From Clostridium sp. CAG:413 (GTDB lineage Bacteria; Bacillota; Clostridia; Oscillospirales; Acutalibacteraceae): a stretch of DNA of 18,507 nt. The notes under the pieces are model-generated. The model saw only the letters and a program-made list of their open reading frames with translations, did no database searches and was not told the DNA's origin. Positions 7,116 to 15,115 of the stretch are shown here, one piece after another. Location: positions 120,422 to 138,928 of the forward strand of contig FR888217.1 of assembly GCA_000431775.1 (NCBI GenBank). The letters run 5' to 3'. Position 1 is the first letter of the stretch; every line of letters begins with the position of its first letter. Both the position numbers and the translations under genes were made by a program.

Positions 7116-7799
7116 CTATTTGAATTCCGTCAGATCCTCGAGCAGGAGACGGAGCCTGGATATTTCATTGCGCTCGGGTTTGGCGGCGAACTCGGCAAAG
7201 AGCGCATTCATCAGCAGCTCGGCGTTCAGGTTGATGCTGCTGCCCGCCGCAAGCACGGCGCTCGTATGCACGGTGCAGCCCTCGACTCGGCAGTCAAAGC
7301 TCCTTGTCATACCGCAGAGGTTGACCGTTTTAATGCCCTTTTTGCTGCGCTTCTCGGCGTTCAGCACTCCCGAAGCCATGACGGCGGCAGCGCCCGCGGC
7401 GAAGCCCTCCGCCTCGCCCTCGGAGGCAAATTCGGCGGTTATCTCATACTCGGCGGCGGCTATCTGATTTGACTTGCACACGGGTTCGCACGCCTCAAGC
7501 ATCCTGATACCCTCGGGCATAACGGCGTTCAGCCTGTCTACTATCTCGGCGAACGGCATTTCGTCATCCTCTATGCGGATGTCGAGCGGCTCGCGCCTGC
7601 CCTCCTGCCCGAGAGGCAGCGGCAGCAGGCATGTTATATTCCGGGGCGGGTTTAAGCTCTCGGGCGGATTGAAGCCCTCGGTATACCAAAGAGGGATGTT
7701 TGCCCGCCTGACCGCACGGGTCAGGCAGCGGTTCATGTCAAGGTGCGAGGTGTATATCGCAAGCCCCCGCTTCTCAAACCATATTCTGACGGATTTCAT
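7116..7799 (-). CDS. TIGR03936/DUF2344 radical SAM-linked protein
   Basis: A 227-residue protein of the family that always accompanies TIGR03960 radical SAM proteins, as separate gene or C-terminal fusion. Family hallmarks are at the N-terminus: a KRG..IYTSHLDMNR segment (about 10-24), RAVRRANIPLWYTEGFNPP (about 28-46), then LPLPLGQEG and LDI, and LNAVMPEGI near 90-98. Biochemical function is unknown; it is thought to be the partner or substrate-handling part of the radical SAM enzyme. Start choice: GTG at 7808 is in frame, but ATG at 7799 has GGAGG 8 bases upstream (7808-7812 on the minus strand). The gene overlaps the end of the radical SAM gene by 26 bases. Confidence 0.88.
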   Translation of the reverse strand: MKSVRIWFEKRGLAIYTSHLDMNRCLTRAVRRANIPLWYTEGFNPPESLNPPRNITCLLPLPLGQEGRREPLDIRIEDDEMPFAEIVDRLNAVMPEGIRMLEACEPVCKSNQIAAAEYEITAEFASEGEAEGFAAGAAAVMASGVLNAEKRSKKGIKTVNLCGMTRSFDCRVEGCTVHTSAVLAAGSSINLNAELLMNALFAEFAAKPERNEISRLRLLLEDLTEFK

Positions 7800-9630
7800 T
7801 GCATACACCTCCGTTCAGCCTTGCCGCTCCGCAGCCGGCGCATTTCTCGCGGCACGAGGCGGTAGTCTCGCCCCTGTGCGCTTTTTCATTTTCTTTGATA
7901 AGGAATTTCTTGGTCACGCCGTAATCCATGTGATCCCACGGCAGCACCTCGTCGAAGCTGCGCCTCCTCGCCGTATAGAAGAACGGATCGATACCGTTCT
8001 CGGCGAAGCTGTCCATCCATTTCTCACGGTCAAGGTGCTCCTCCCAGCTGTCGAATTTGCAGCCCTTGCGCCACGCTGTCTCGATAACGTCGCAGAGGCG
8101 GCGGTCGCCCCTTGCAAACACGCCCTCAAGGAAGCTCGTCCACGGCACATGTCGCGAAACGCTGACCTTCCTCGTCTTAACGCAGGAGATAAGGAAATTC
8201 TGCTTCTCGATAAGGGTATCGGGTCTGTCCTGCGGCTCCCACTGGAACGGAGTGAAGGGCTTCGGTACAAGGGAAGCGACGCTGACGCTGACGTTAACGC
8301 CCTTGCCCTTGGGTTTATTCTCATTGTGATAGAATTCATCGACGACCGCCTGAGCGAGGTCGGCAATGCCTCTGATATCCTCCTCGGTCTCGGTCGGCAA
8401 GCCTATCATAAAGTAGAGCTTGACCGCAGTCCAGCCGCCTGCAAAAGCCTGCCTTGCGGTGGAGAGCACCTCTTCCTCGGTGATATTCTTATTTATGACG
8501 TCGCGCAGCCGCTGAGTGCCCGCCTCGGGGGCGAAAGTAAGTCCGCTGCGGCGCACGGCGTTGAGCTGCTCCATAAGCTCCTTGGGGAAGTTATCCGCCC
8601 TGAGCGAGGGCAGAGAAATATTTATCTTATTCTCGACCGTCCACGGGAGCATATCGGTTATCAGCTTCTCAAGCCCTCTGTAGTCGCTCGTGCTGAGTGA
8701 GCAGAGGGATATCTCGTCGTAGCCCGTTTTTTCGCATATCGAGCGGCACTGTGCCTCAACGACCTCGGGGGATTTCTCCCTGAGCGGTCTGTTGAGAAAG
8801 CCCGCCTGGCAGAAGCGGCAGCCTCTGATGCAGCCCCTGAATATCTCAACGGTGGTCCTGTCATGCACCACCTCAAGGAACGGCACGACAAATTCAGTCG
8901 GCGCAAACATTTTATCGAGATCGGCGACATTGCGCTTCTCGACCTTCTCGGGCGCGCCGTGGGTGGGGGTTATCGACTTAACGGTGCAGTCGTCGTTATA
9001 CTCGACCTCATAGAGCGAGGGCACATAGACGCCCTTGATCTGAGCGGCGGCCTCAAGGAACTCCTGCTTCGTTGCGCCCTTTGCCTTATACTCCTTGAGC
9101 AGGTCGATAAGCTCGTTTGTGACCTCCTCGCCGTCGCCCGGGAGGGTTATATCAAAGAATTCAGCCATGGGTTCGGCGTTGCAGACGCACGCGCCGCCCG
9201 CAATGACTATCGGGGTCAGGTCTTTTCTGTCCCTCGACCTGACGGGCAGCCCCGCAAGGTCGAGCATATTGAGCACATTGGTGTAGCTCAGCTCATACTG
9301 CATGGTGAAGCCGATGAGGTCGAAATTCTTTATCGCTTCGCCGCTCTCAAGGGCATAGAGCGGGATGCCGTTGTCGCGCATGACCTTCTCCATATCCACA
9401 TCCGGCGCGAACACACGCTCGCACCACGCGTCGTCCCTTGCGTTGACGAGGGAATAGAGTATCTTCATCCCGAGGTGGGACATGCCTATCTCATAAGTGT
9501 CGGGGAAGCAGAACGCATAGCGGATATCAATTTTTGACTTATCCTTGACTATGCTGTTCAGCTCGCCGCCCGTGTATCTGCCGGGCTTTTGCACGCCGAG
9601 CAGGAATTTTTCGATTTCTTTCGGATACAT
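7774..9630 (-). CDS. TIGR03960-type radical SAM protein with B12-binding-like N-terminus
   Basis: A 618-residue radical SAM protein. The N-terminal third (about 35-190) resembles the B12-binding fold that precedes many radical SAM domains (YAFCFPDTYEIGMSHLG, GFTMQYELSYTN, IVIAGG, LPGDGEE). The [4Fe-4S] motif CIRGCRFC gives C267, C271 and C274, the CxxxCxxC signature that cleaves S-adenosylmethionine. Further blocks are GLTFAPEAGTQRLRDVINK and KLYFMIGLPTETEED. A second Cys cluster, C593, C597, C600 and C610, lies at the C-terminus and could hold another metal site. The reaction is unknown; a role in RNA or ribosome modification has been suggested only from gene neighbourhood. AGGAG lies 7 bases upstream of the start. 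Confidence 0.93.
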   Translation of the reverse strand: MYPKEIEKFLLGVQKPGRYTGGELNSIVKDKSKIDIRYAFCFPDTYEIGMSHLGMKILYSLVNARDDAWCERVFAPDVDMEKVMRDNGIPLYALESGEAIKNFDLIGFTMQYELSYTNVLNMLDLAGLPVRSRDRKDLTPIVIAGGACVCNAEPMAEFFDITLPGDGEEVTNELIDLLKEYKAKGATKQEFLEAAAQIKGVYVPSLYEVEYNDDCTVKSITPTHGAPEKVEKRNVADLDKMFAPTEFVVPFLEVVHDRTTVEIFRGCIRGCRFCQAGFLNRPLREKSPEVVEAQCRSICEKTGYDEISLCSLSTSDYRGLEKLITDMLPWTVENKINISLPSLRADNFPKELMEQLNAVRRSGLTFAPEAGTQRLRDVINKNITEEEVLSTARQAFAGGWTAVKLYFMIGLPTETEEDIRGIADLAQAVVDEFYHNENKPKGKGVNVSVSVASLVPKPFTPFQWEPQDRPDTLIEKQNFLISCVKTRKVSVSRHVPWTSFLEGVFARGDRRLCDVIETAWRKGCKFDSWEEHLDREKWMDSFAENGIDPFFYTARRRSFDEVLPWDHMDYGVTKKFLIKENEKAHRGETTASCREKCAGCGAARLNGGVCNEIRQNMV

Positions 9631-9662
9631 AACACTTCTCCTAATTCAAAGCTGTCCCTTGT

Positions 9663-9671
9663 ATTGTAACA
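9663..9671 (-). promoter_or_regulatory. Possible extended -10 promoter before the radical SAM gene
   Basis: On the minus strand TGT-TACAAT forms an extended -10 element in the 58-base gap between the M50 and radical SAM genes, about 33 bases before the start codon. No good -35 box is present. It could give the radical SAM pair expression independent of the upstream sporulation-like genes. Confidence 0.35.
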
Positions 9672-9688
9672 TATTATTCTTTAAAAAT

Positions 9689-10300
9689 CTACAGCTTAAT
9701 GCTGTCCTTTTCTTTTTTGCTGAGGAATACGGCGGCGGCAAGATATATCGAAACGCCGAGGAGGGTGACATTGCCGTCTCTTATCAGCTTTGCCGCCCCG
9801 ATACAGCAAAGGGGCACGGCGACGCAGGCGGAGACAACGAAGGATATGCGCTCGGCTCTGTCGTATTCGAGCAAGCCGCTGAGGAGTGTGAAGAGCAGGT
9901 TGCCGCCGTCCATCGGCACGCAGGGCAAGAGGTTGAACGCCCCGATGCCGAGGCTTATCATGGCACAGTCATGCAGCGAACCGCCTCCCCTGCCGACGGC
10001 AAGCAGCACGGCGGAGAAAACGAGGTTTGCGGCGGGTCCGCAGGCATAGAGCAAGGCTTCGTCGCTCCTGCGGGCAAGCGCGCCGCAGCGCTCGAGCTTC
10101 ACGCCGTAGAACGACAGCTCTATCAGGCTCGGCCGCTCGCCCATAGCGACAAGGCAGATCAGATGCCCCGCCTCGTGGACAAGGCAGCAGAGCAGGGCGG
10201 CGGAGCTGATGCCGCTCTCATCGAGGATAAGAGTCAGCGTGACCGCGGCGGCAAAGGAGACGTTTATTTTCAGCCGTGTCTTGCCTATATCAGCTTTCAT
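9689..10300 (-). CDS. M50 site-2 protease, SpoIVFB-like
   Basis: A 203-residue multi-pass membrane zinc protease. The zinc motif HEAGH gives H42 and H46 with catalytic E43, and the third ligand D131 lies in NLLPCVPMDGG (123-133). These positions are almost the same as in Bacillus SpoIVFB (H43, H47, D137), which cuts pro-sigma-K inside the membrane during sporulation. GPAANL at 88-93 is another family block. The C-terminal CBS domain of Bacillus SpoIVFB is absent: the protein ends shortly after its last membrane segment. The start is either GTG at 10306 or ATG at 10300; I choose the ATG. Neither has a good ribosome site, and both overlap the M23 gene, so translation is probably coupled to it. 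Confidence 0.85.
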   Translation of the reverse strand: MKADIGKTRLKINVSFAAAVTLTLILDESGISSAALLCCLVHEAGHLICLVAMGERPSLIELSFYGVKLERCGALARRSDEALLYACGPAANLVFSAVLLAVGRGGGSLHDCAMISLGIGAFNLLPCVPMDGGNLLFTLLSGLLEYDRAERISFVVSACVAVPLCCIGAAKLIRDGNVTLLGVSIYLAAAVFLSKKEKDSIKL

Positions 10301-11255
10301 CGGCACCGTCGGGGTAGAGCAGCCGCTCCGGGTCGACCCTGACCCCGCCTATCCTGACCTCAAAGTGCAAGTGCGGCCCCGTAGACCAGCCCGTCGAGCC
10401 GACAAGCCCCACCGTCTCGCCCTGCCTTATGACGCTGCCCTCGGTGACATATATCTCCGAGAGGTGGCAATAATAGGTCTCAAGCTGCTCCGAATGCCGC
10501 ATGAGCACATATTTGCCCCACACATCGTTCTCCCCCGTCTCCTCTATCTCGCCGTAAAATGCCGCAGCCGCCGGAGTGCCCTCCGCCACGGCAAGGTCAA
10601 GCCCCGTATGGAAGCCGTATCTGCCCGAGATCGGATTTGTCCTGTAGCCGAAACGGGAGGTTATCCGCGCGCCCTTGACCGGCATCACGGGCGAAACGCT
10701 GACATAATAAGGTGCAAAAGAGGTGCCCTTTGCCGCCTCGCCCGAGCCGATATCCCCGCCGCCCGAGCCGCTCTCCATCTCGCCGACGGCGACGGTCTCA
10801 CCCGTCTCATCGCTGACAGCCTCAAACACCGTCAGCCCCGTGTCGACATTAGTGCTTGCGGCAACGGCATCGGCCGCCGCCTCCTGCCCCTCAGTCGGCG
10901 TTTCGGCTGCCTCTCCCCGCTCCTCAACGGGCTTTATGGCGAACGACGCCGCATTCTTTATCTGCTCCCACACCTGCCCGACGGTCATATTCTTGGCCAT
11001 GATCCCCGAGTAATCGCCCCTCATCCTCTCATAGACGGCGGGGCTGAGCTTCGAGGTCAGCAGCACCGCCGCCGCTACCGCGGCGCACAGCGCCGTTTGC
11101 AGCAGCAGCAGGCGCACGAGGCGGTCGGTTTTGTTCTTTGGCTTTTTGCTCCTTTGCGTCTCTCTCGGCGTATCCTCATCTGCAAAACGGAATTTGCTCC
11201 TGTATTCATCACGTTCCGTCCGCTGCGGAAACGAATTTTCAAAGCCGTTATCCAT
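10290..11255 (-). CDS. Membrane-anchored M23 (LytM) peptidase-like protein, SpoIVFA-like
   Basis: A 321-residue bitopic membrane protein. It has a basic cytosolic N-terminus (about 1-45), one membrane helix (about 46-66), a low-complexity Ala/Glu/Gly linker (about 108-180) and a C-terminal LytM domain. Zinc ligands of active M23 peptidases are all present: H216 and D220 in HTGLD and H297 in HLHF, with H264 and H295 as the other catalytic His residues. Its position directly upstream of and overlapping a SpoIVFB-like protease points to SpoIVFA, the partner that holds and inhibits SpoIVFB in the forespore membrane. Bacillus SpoIVFA has a degenerate LytM domain, so an intact site here is notable. 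A GGAGG ribosome site lies 8 bases upstream of the start. Confidence 0.82.
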   Translation of the reverse strand: MDNGFENSFPQRTERDEYRSKFRFADEDTPRETQRSKKPKNKTDRLVRLLLLQTALCAAVAAAVLLTSKLSPAVYERMRGDYSGIMAKNMTVGQVWEQIKNAASFAIKPVEERGEAAETPTEGQEAAADAVAASTNVDTGLTVFEAVSDETGETVAVGEMESGSGGGDIGSGEAAKGTSFAPYYVSVSPVMPVKGARITSRFGYRTNPISGRYGFHTGLDLAVAEGTPAAAAFYGEIEETGENDVWGKYVLMRHSEQLETYYCHLSEIYVTEGSVIRQGETVGLVGSTGWSTGPHLHFEVRIGGVRVDPERLLYPDGADES

Positions 11256-11286
11256 TTTTTATCCTCCGAAAATCATTTTTCAGTCA

Positions 11287-11294
11287 ATAATATG
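11287..11294 (-). promoter_or_regulatory. Possible sigma-E-type -10 element before the M23/M50 pair
   Basis: CATATTAT on the minus strand fits the CATAnnnT pattern of sigma-E -10 boxes and lies 31 bases before the M23 start, just after the glnN terminator. I see no convincing -35 at the expected distance, so this is only a candidate, suggested by the sporulation-like genes downstream. Confidence 0.25.
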
Positions 11295-11332
11295 AAAAAA
11301 ATATCCGCCGCATTCCGAAGAATACAGCGGAT
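11295..11332 (-). terminator. Rho-independent terminator of glnN
   Basis: Reading the minus strand, a 13-bp stem (ATCCGC-TGT-ATTC pairing with GAAT-GCG-GCGGAT, including two G-T pairs) is capped by a TTCG tetraloop and followed by A and seven T. It begins 21 bases after the glnN stop codon and separates glnN from the M23 gene. Confidence 0.95.
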
Positions 11333-11353
11333 GAACGGCTTATATATTCTGTT

Positions 11354-13444
11354 TTACTGGACTCCGAACAGCAGATCGCCGTAGGAGGGATATGGCCAAT
11401 ATTCCTCGGCGGTAATGCTCTCGGCGGCGTCGACATACTCACGGAGCAGATTCATCTGCGGAAGAACTCTGTCGCGGATAAGCTCCGATTCCCTTGCGGC
11501 GTCGCCCGCCTCGCTCAGCCCGTCAACGGCCTGTGAAAGCCCGTGGACAGCCGAGAATATCTTCCTTGAGAGGGTGGCGAGCTTCTCCGCCGTCACCTGC
11601 TCATAGCTGCCGCTCGGGTCTATGCCCGCCCTGCCCATGGTCTTGACCGTGTCGCAAAGGGTCTTGAAATACGCGCTGACGGCGGGCAGAATATCTTTAT
11701 TCGTCATATCCGTCATCGTCAGAGCCTCTATGCGTACATTCTTGCAGTAGCTCTCAAGATATATCTCGTAGCGGGCCTCAATCTCCTGACGGCTGAACAC
11801 CTTATGCTCGGCAAAGAGCTTGATATTCTTATCCTTGAGCAGATAGGGCAGGCAGTCGGGCGTGGTGGGCAGGTTGAGCAGCCCGCGGCGCTCCGCCTCG
11901 GCTATCCACTCATTGTCGTAGCCGTTGCCGTTGAAGATTATGCGTTTATGATCCTTTATCGTTTTTCTGATAAGCGAATGGAGGGCTTCCTCAAAGTCGT
12001 CGGCGCTCTCGAGCCTGTCTGCATACGATTTGAGCGACTGAGCAACTACGGTGTTGAGCACGATATTCGCGCTCGCTATCGAATTCGCCGAGCCGAGCAT
12101 ACGGAACTCGAATTTGTTGCCCGTGAAGGCGAACGGAGAGGTCCTGTTGCGGTCGGTGGTATCCTTTGCGAATCTCGGCAGGATATGTACGCCGACCTTC
12201 ATTACCGCCTTCTCTCTTGCGTCATAGGCGGTCTCGTTCTCGATAGCCTCAAGGATGTCGCTCAGCTCGTCGCCGAGGAACATTGAGACAATTGCGGGCG
12301 GCGCTTCGTTCGCGCCGAGGCGGTGGTCGTTGCCCGCGCTTGCGACGGATATACGCAGCAGATCCTGATAATCGTCGACCGCTTTGATTACAGCGCAGAG
12401 GAAAAGCAGAAACTGAGCGTTCTCATACGGAGTTTCGCCCGGCTCGAGCAGATTGACGCCGTCGGTGGTCGATATCGACCAGTTGTTGTGTTTGCCGCTG
12501 CCGTTGACGCCCTCAAAAGGCTTCTCGTGCAGCAGGCAGACCATGCCGTGCTTGCGGGCGACCTTTTGCATTATCTCCATGGTGAGCTGGTTATGGTCGG
12601 TGGCGATATTCGTCACGGCAAAGACGGGAGCAAGCTCATGCTGAGCGGGTGCGACCTCGTTATGCTCGGTCTTGGCGAATACGCCGAGCTTCCACAGCTC
12701 CTCGTCAAGCTCATTCATAAAGGCGGAAACTCTGGGCTTTATCGAGCCGAAGTAGTGATCGTCCAGCTCCTGCCCCTTGGGCGGCTTTGCGCCGAAAAGA
12801 GTCCTGCCCGTGTAGCGCAGATCCTTGCGCCTGTCATACATCGCCTTGTCTATAAGGAAATACTCCTGCTCCGCGCCGACGGTGGTCTTGACGCTCTCGT
12901 ATTCCTGACCGAAGAGCTTCAGAATACGAACCGCCTGCCTGCTGAGCGCCTCCATTGAGCGCAAAAGCGGGGTTTTGAGGTCGAGCGCCTCGCCGCCGTA
13001 GGAGCAGAACGCCGTGGGAATGCAGAGCACGCCCTCCTTGATGAATGCGTAGGAGGTCGGATCCCACGCGGTGTAGCCCCTCGCCTCAAAGGTGGCTCTG
13101 AGGCCGCCCGAGGGGAACGACGAAGCGTCCGACTCGCCCTTGACCAGCTCCTTGCCGGAGAATTCCATGATGGCGGTGCCGCTCTTGCCGGGTGAAACAA
13201 AGCTGTCGTGCTTCTCTGCGGTGATGCCCGTCATAGGTTGGAACCAATGGGTGTAGTGGGTGGCTCCGTTCTCGACAGCCCACTCCTTCATCGCATCGGC
13301 AACGGCGTTTGCGACGGCTATATCAAGGCGTTTGCCGTCACGAATCGTCTTTTTCATCGCCTCATATATCTCGGGCGGCAGGCGCAGGCGCATAGCCTTA
13401 TCGTCAAAAACCATGCAGCCGAAATAATCGGTGACGCTTCTCAT
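11354..13444 (-). CDS. glnN: Glutamine synthetase type III
   Basis: A 696-residue type III glutamine synthetase, making glutamine from glutamate, ammonia and ATP in the cytosol. Length and layout fit the GSIII family (about 700 residues, larger than types I and II). The N-terminal [16 protein letters not shown] (8-23) is the family start signature. Catalytic blocks visible are [10 protein letters not shown] (190-199), [13 protein letters not shown] (261-273), [17 protein letters not shown] (284-300), the [14 protein letters not shown] nucleotide-binding loop (310-323) and [20 protein letters not shown]. All appear intact. It is transcribed alone, with its own promoter, a structured leader and a strong terminator. 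GGAGGGG lies 8 bases before the ATG. Confidence 0.96.
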   Translation of the reverse strand: MRSVTDYFGCMVFDDKAMRLRLPPEIYEAMKKTIRDGKRLDIAVANAVADAMKEWAVENGATHYTHWFQPMTGITAEKHDSFVSPGKSGTAIMEFSGKELVKGESDASSFPSGGLRATFEARGYTAWDPTSYAFIKEGVLCIPTAFCSYGGEALDLKTPLLRSMEALSRQAVRILKLFGQEYESVKTTVGAEQEYFLIDKAMYDRRKDLRYTGRTLFGAKPPKGQELDDHYFGSIKPRVSAFMNELDEELWKLGVFAKTEHNEVAPAQHELAPVFAVTNIATDHNQLTMEIMQKVARKHGMVCLLHEKPFEGVNGSGKHNNWSISTTDGVNLLEPGETPYENAQFLLFLCAVIKAVDDYQDLLRISVASAGNDHRLGANEAPPAIVSMFLGDELSDILEAIENETAYDAREKAVMKVGVHILPRFAKDTTDRNRTSPFAFTGNKFEFRMLGSANSIASANIVLNTVVAQSLKSYADRLESADDFEEALHSLIRKTIKDHKRIIFNGNGYDNEWIAEAERRGLLNLPTTPDCLPYLLKDKNIKLFAEHKVFSRQEIEARYEIYLESYCKNVRIEALTMTDMTNKDILPAVSAYFKTLCDTVKTMGRAGIDPSGSYEQVTAEKLATLSRKIFSAVHGLSQAVDGLSEAGDAARESELIRDRVLPQMNLLREYVDAAESITAEEYWPYPSYGDLLFGVQ

Positions 13445-13452
13445 AAGCAGTT

Positions 13453-13509
13453 CCCCTCCGGTTTGTGTTCAGAATAATAAAGCGGAGGGTGCTTCAAAGT
13501 AACCTCCGC
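13453..13509 (-). promoter_or_regulatory. glnN leader with two exclusive hairpins (attenuator or translation switch)
   Basis: In the glnN mRNA leader, GCGGAGG (13503-13509) can pair with CCTCCGC (13482-13488), followed by TTTATTATT. The same middle segment CCCTCCG (13483-13489) can instead pair over 7 bp with CGGAGGG (13454-13460), the glnN ribosome site. The two pairings exclude each other, so one leaves the ribosome site free and the other hides it. Reading the plus strand, the first stem followed by TTTTTT (13512-13517) also makes a good terminator against antisense transcription. The pairings are seen; regulation is inferred. Confidence 0.55.
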
Positions 13510-13526
13510 CGTTTTTTATTAATTTA

Positions 13527-13555
13527 AGTATAACCCGTAAAAGGCTCAAAGTCAA
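13527..13555 (-). promoter_or_regulatory. Sigma-A promoter of glnN
   Basis: TTGACT (13550-13555), a 17-base spacer and TATACT (13527-13532) on the minus strand. The -35 box lies only 4 bases after the stop codon of the DUF4430 gene, and the predicted leader to the glnN start is about 75 bases. Confidence 0.85.
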
Positions 13556-13559
13556 GGCT

Positions 13560-14402
13560 TTAATAGCCTATATCTTCGCCGAGGTCGCAGGTATACAACC
13601 ATTCTATCCTGTCCCCGTTTTGCACGGTATATGCGCTGCTGCCGTAATTCGGGAAAACGCCGTTGACCTTATACATCCAGCCCGAATAAGCTCCGCAGTC
13701 CTTCTCATAGAGCTGATGGATGCCTTTCACATACCAGCTTTGATATGCGGGCGTGTAGCTTGCCTCATACTGTATTCCCTCAGCCTGGCAGTATTTGCAG
13801 TTGTCGGTGCAGGTGTTGGCGGCGCAGACGCGCTTTAGAATATCAAACGCCGTCTCTCCCTCGGTGAATTTCACCCTGACCTCGTGCAGGATATAGCCGT
13901 CAGACGGCACGAATTGCGCCTTGCCGCCCTTGAGCTTATCCCTCTTATCGGTCAGCGTCGAGCAGCTGATGGATATCGTGCAGTAGTTGTCGCGCCTTGC
14001 CGTTGTCGGCTCCTCCGTGCGCCTCTCAGTGCGGGCGGCGGTGGTCGGCTCGGTCTTCGGCACGGTAGTTTTGACCTTTTTGGTGGTGGTCTGTCTGCGG
14101 GTGGTCGTGTTCTTCACCGCAGTTGCCTTGACCGTAGCCGCGGCGGTTTTTATCACCGCCGTGGTCTTGGTGACGGCGGATGTGACCGCGGATTTAAGCG
14201 TGGTTTTTTCGTTTGCCGTCGAAGCGGCTACGGATGCCGCAGGCTCCTCAGTCGTTTCTTCCGCGGTTTCGGTTTCCGTGACAGCGGCGAGGGCCTCGGT
14301 CAGCGCCGTTGCGGCGGTCGTTTCATCGCCCGCCGAATTCTTACATGAAACGCAGGCGAAGAGGAATAAAAATGTGAGCAGCAGAGCGATTATTCTTTTC
14401 AT
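13560..14402 (-). CDS. DUF4430 (transcobalamin C-terminal-like) lipoprotein on a Thr-rich stalk
   Basis: A 280-residue secreted protein. The signal peptide ends near FACVSC; lipidation could be at C20 (CVSC) or C17 (LFAC), neither an ideal lipobox. Residues about 28-137 form a low-complexity Thr/Ala/Lys/Glu stalk, and about 140-280 a DUF4430 domain with GETAFDILKRVC, GWMYKVNGVFPNYGSSAY and NGDRIEWLYT. DUF4430 is related to the C-terminal domain of intrinsic factor and transcobalamin, which helps bind vitamin B12. Eight Cys lie in this domain, including C193, C198, C202 and C205. ATG at 14402 has GGAGG 7 bases upstream and overlaps the S-component stop as ATGA; the longer open frame to 14621 is not used. 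Likely role: capturing substrate for the ECF transporter. Confidence 0.88.
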   Translation of the reverse strand: MKRIIALLLTFLFLFACVSCKNSAGDETTAATALTEALAAVTETETAEETTEEPAASVAASTANEKTTLKSAVTSAVTKTTAVIKTAAATVKATAVKNTTTRRQTTTKKVKTTVPKTEPTTAARTERRTEEPTTARRDNYCTISISCSTLTDKRDKLKGGKAQFVPSDGYILHEVRVKFTEGETAFDILKRVCAANTCTDNCKYCQAEGIQYEASYTPAYQSWYVKGIHQLYEKDCGAYSGWMYKVNGVFPNYGSSAYTVQNGDRIEWLYTCDLGEDIGY

Positions 14403-15115
14403 GCCGCACCTCCGAACATACCGTATTTTATCTTTAATCTTTCCAGCTTCTCGATGAACGGCTTGCCGACAAGCGCCAGAACTATCGCCGTGGTGGCGGC
14501 GAACGACGCGTTGAACGGCACGCCCGAAGCGTAAATCGCGAGTATCTGCTTTATCGAAAACGAGGTCGCCATCATCAGCACGGAGGAGATATCCACTATC
14601 AGCCCGTAGATGACGAAGCACAGCGCCCCGCCGATGAGTGAGAGGGCAAGTCGGCTCTCACGCAGGCGTTTGTTTGAGAATATGACCCCCGCAGCGAAGC
14701 CGACGGCTCCCAGCGCAAGCATCTGAAACGGTGTGAAAACGCCCTGGCCGAATATGAAATTCGACGCAAACATCGACACAGCCCCCGCAACGAAGCCCGT
14801 TTGGGCGCCGAAGCAGGCGGCGGTGATGATAATGACGGCGCAGATAGGCTTCACCGTCGGTATGGCAAAGAAGGCTGCCCTCGAGGCAACGGCTATGGCG
14901 CACATTGACGCTAAAGCCACAAGCTCCCGCGCCGAGGGCTTGCGCCGCTCAAACGAGATAAAGAACGGCACGCACGCCGCAATTATTATCACGAACGCGG
15001 AAATGTAGCAATACCGTGTGCCCTCAAAAAACTTCATCGCCGTGACCGCCGAAACGATCAACGCCAAAGTCAACAAGGCGGAGATGATATTCAGTTTGAC
15101 ATATTTTCTCTGCAT
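14399..15115 (-). CDS. ECF transporter substrate-binding S component
   Basis: A 238-residue integral membrane protein that would bind the vitamin or metal-like substrate of an ECF transporter. Hydrophobic segments cover most of the length: two at the N-terminus (about 8-27, 36-54), then the typical S-component run from about 64 onward. ASRAAFFAIPTVKP (77-90) and GQGVFTPFQMLALG (123-136) resemble motifs shared by several S families, including riboflavin-type and CbrT-like proteins. Sequence alone does not settle the substrate; the adjoining DUF4430 gene favours a corrinoid. It overlaps the ATPase gene by 25 bases and the lipoprotein gene by 4, so subunits are made together. Confidence 0.85.
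   Translation of the reverse strand: MQRKYVKLNIISALLTLALIVSAVTAMKFFEGTRYCYISAFVIIIAACVPFFISFERRKPSARELVALASMCAIAVASRAAFFAIPTVKPICAVIIITAACFGAQTGFVAGAVSMFASNFIFGQGVFTPFQMLALGAVGFAAGVIFSNKRLRESRLALSLIGGALCFVIYGLIVDISSVLMMATSFSIKQILAIYASGVPFNASFAATTAIVLALVGKPFIEKLERLKIKYGMFGGAA

Noticed and set aside
7474..8700. Long plus-strand open frame of 408 codons
   Set aside because: It lies opposite the well-supported radical SAM pair; high GC with biased third positions leaves antisense frames open. No recognisable domain or ribosome site.
10209..11384. Plus-strand open frame of 391 codons, Arg/Leu/His-rich
   Set aside because: Antisense to the M23 and M50 genes, whose motifs are clear; composition is typical of a shadow frame.
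14041..14350. Repetitive Thr/Ala codons considered as a DNA repeat or CRISPR-like array
   Set aside because: No regular repeat-spacer units; it is the low-complexity stalk of the DUF4430 lipoprotein.
14403..14621. N-terminal extension of the DUF4430 protein
   Set aside because: The extension has no ribosome site and an unlikely Arg/Asp/His-rich composition. ATG at 14402 has GGAGG and starts a signal peptide.
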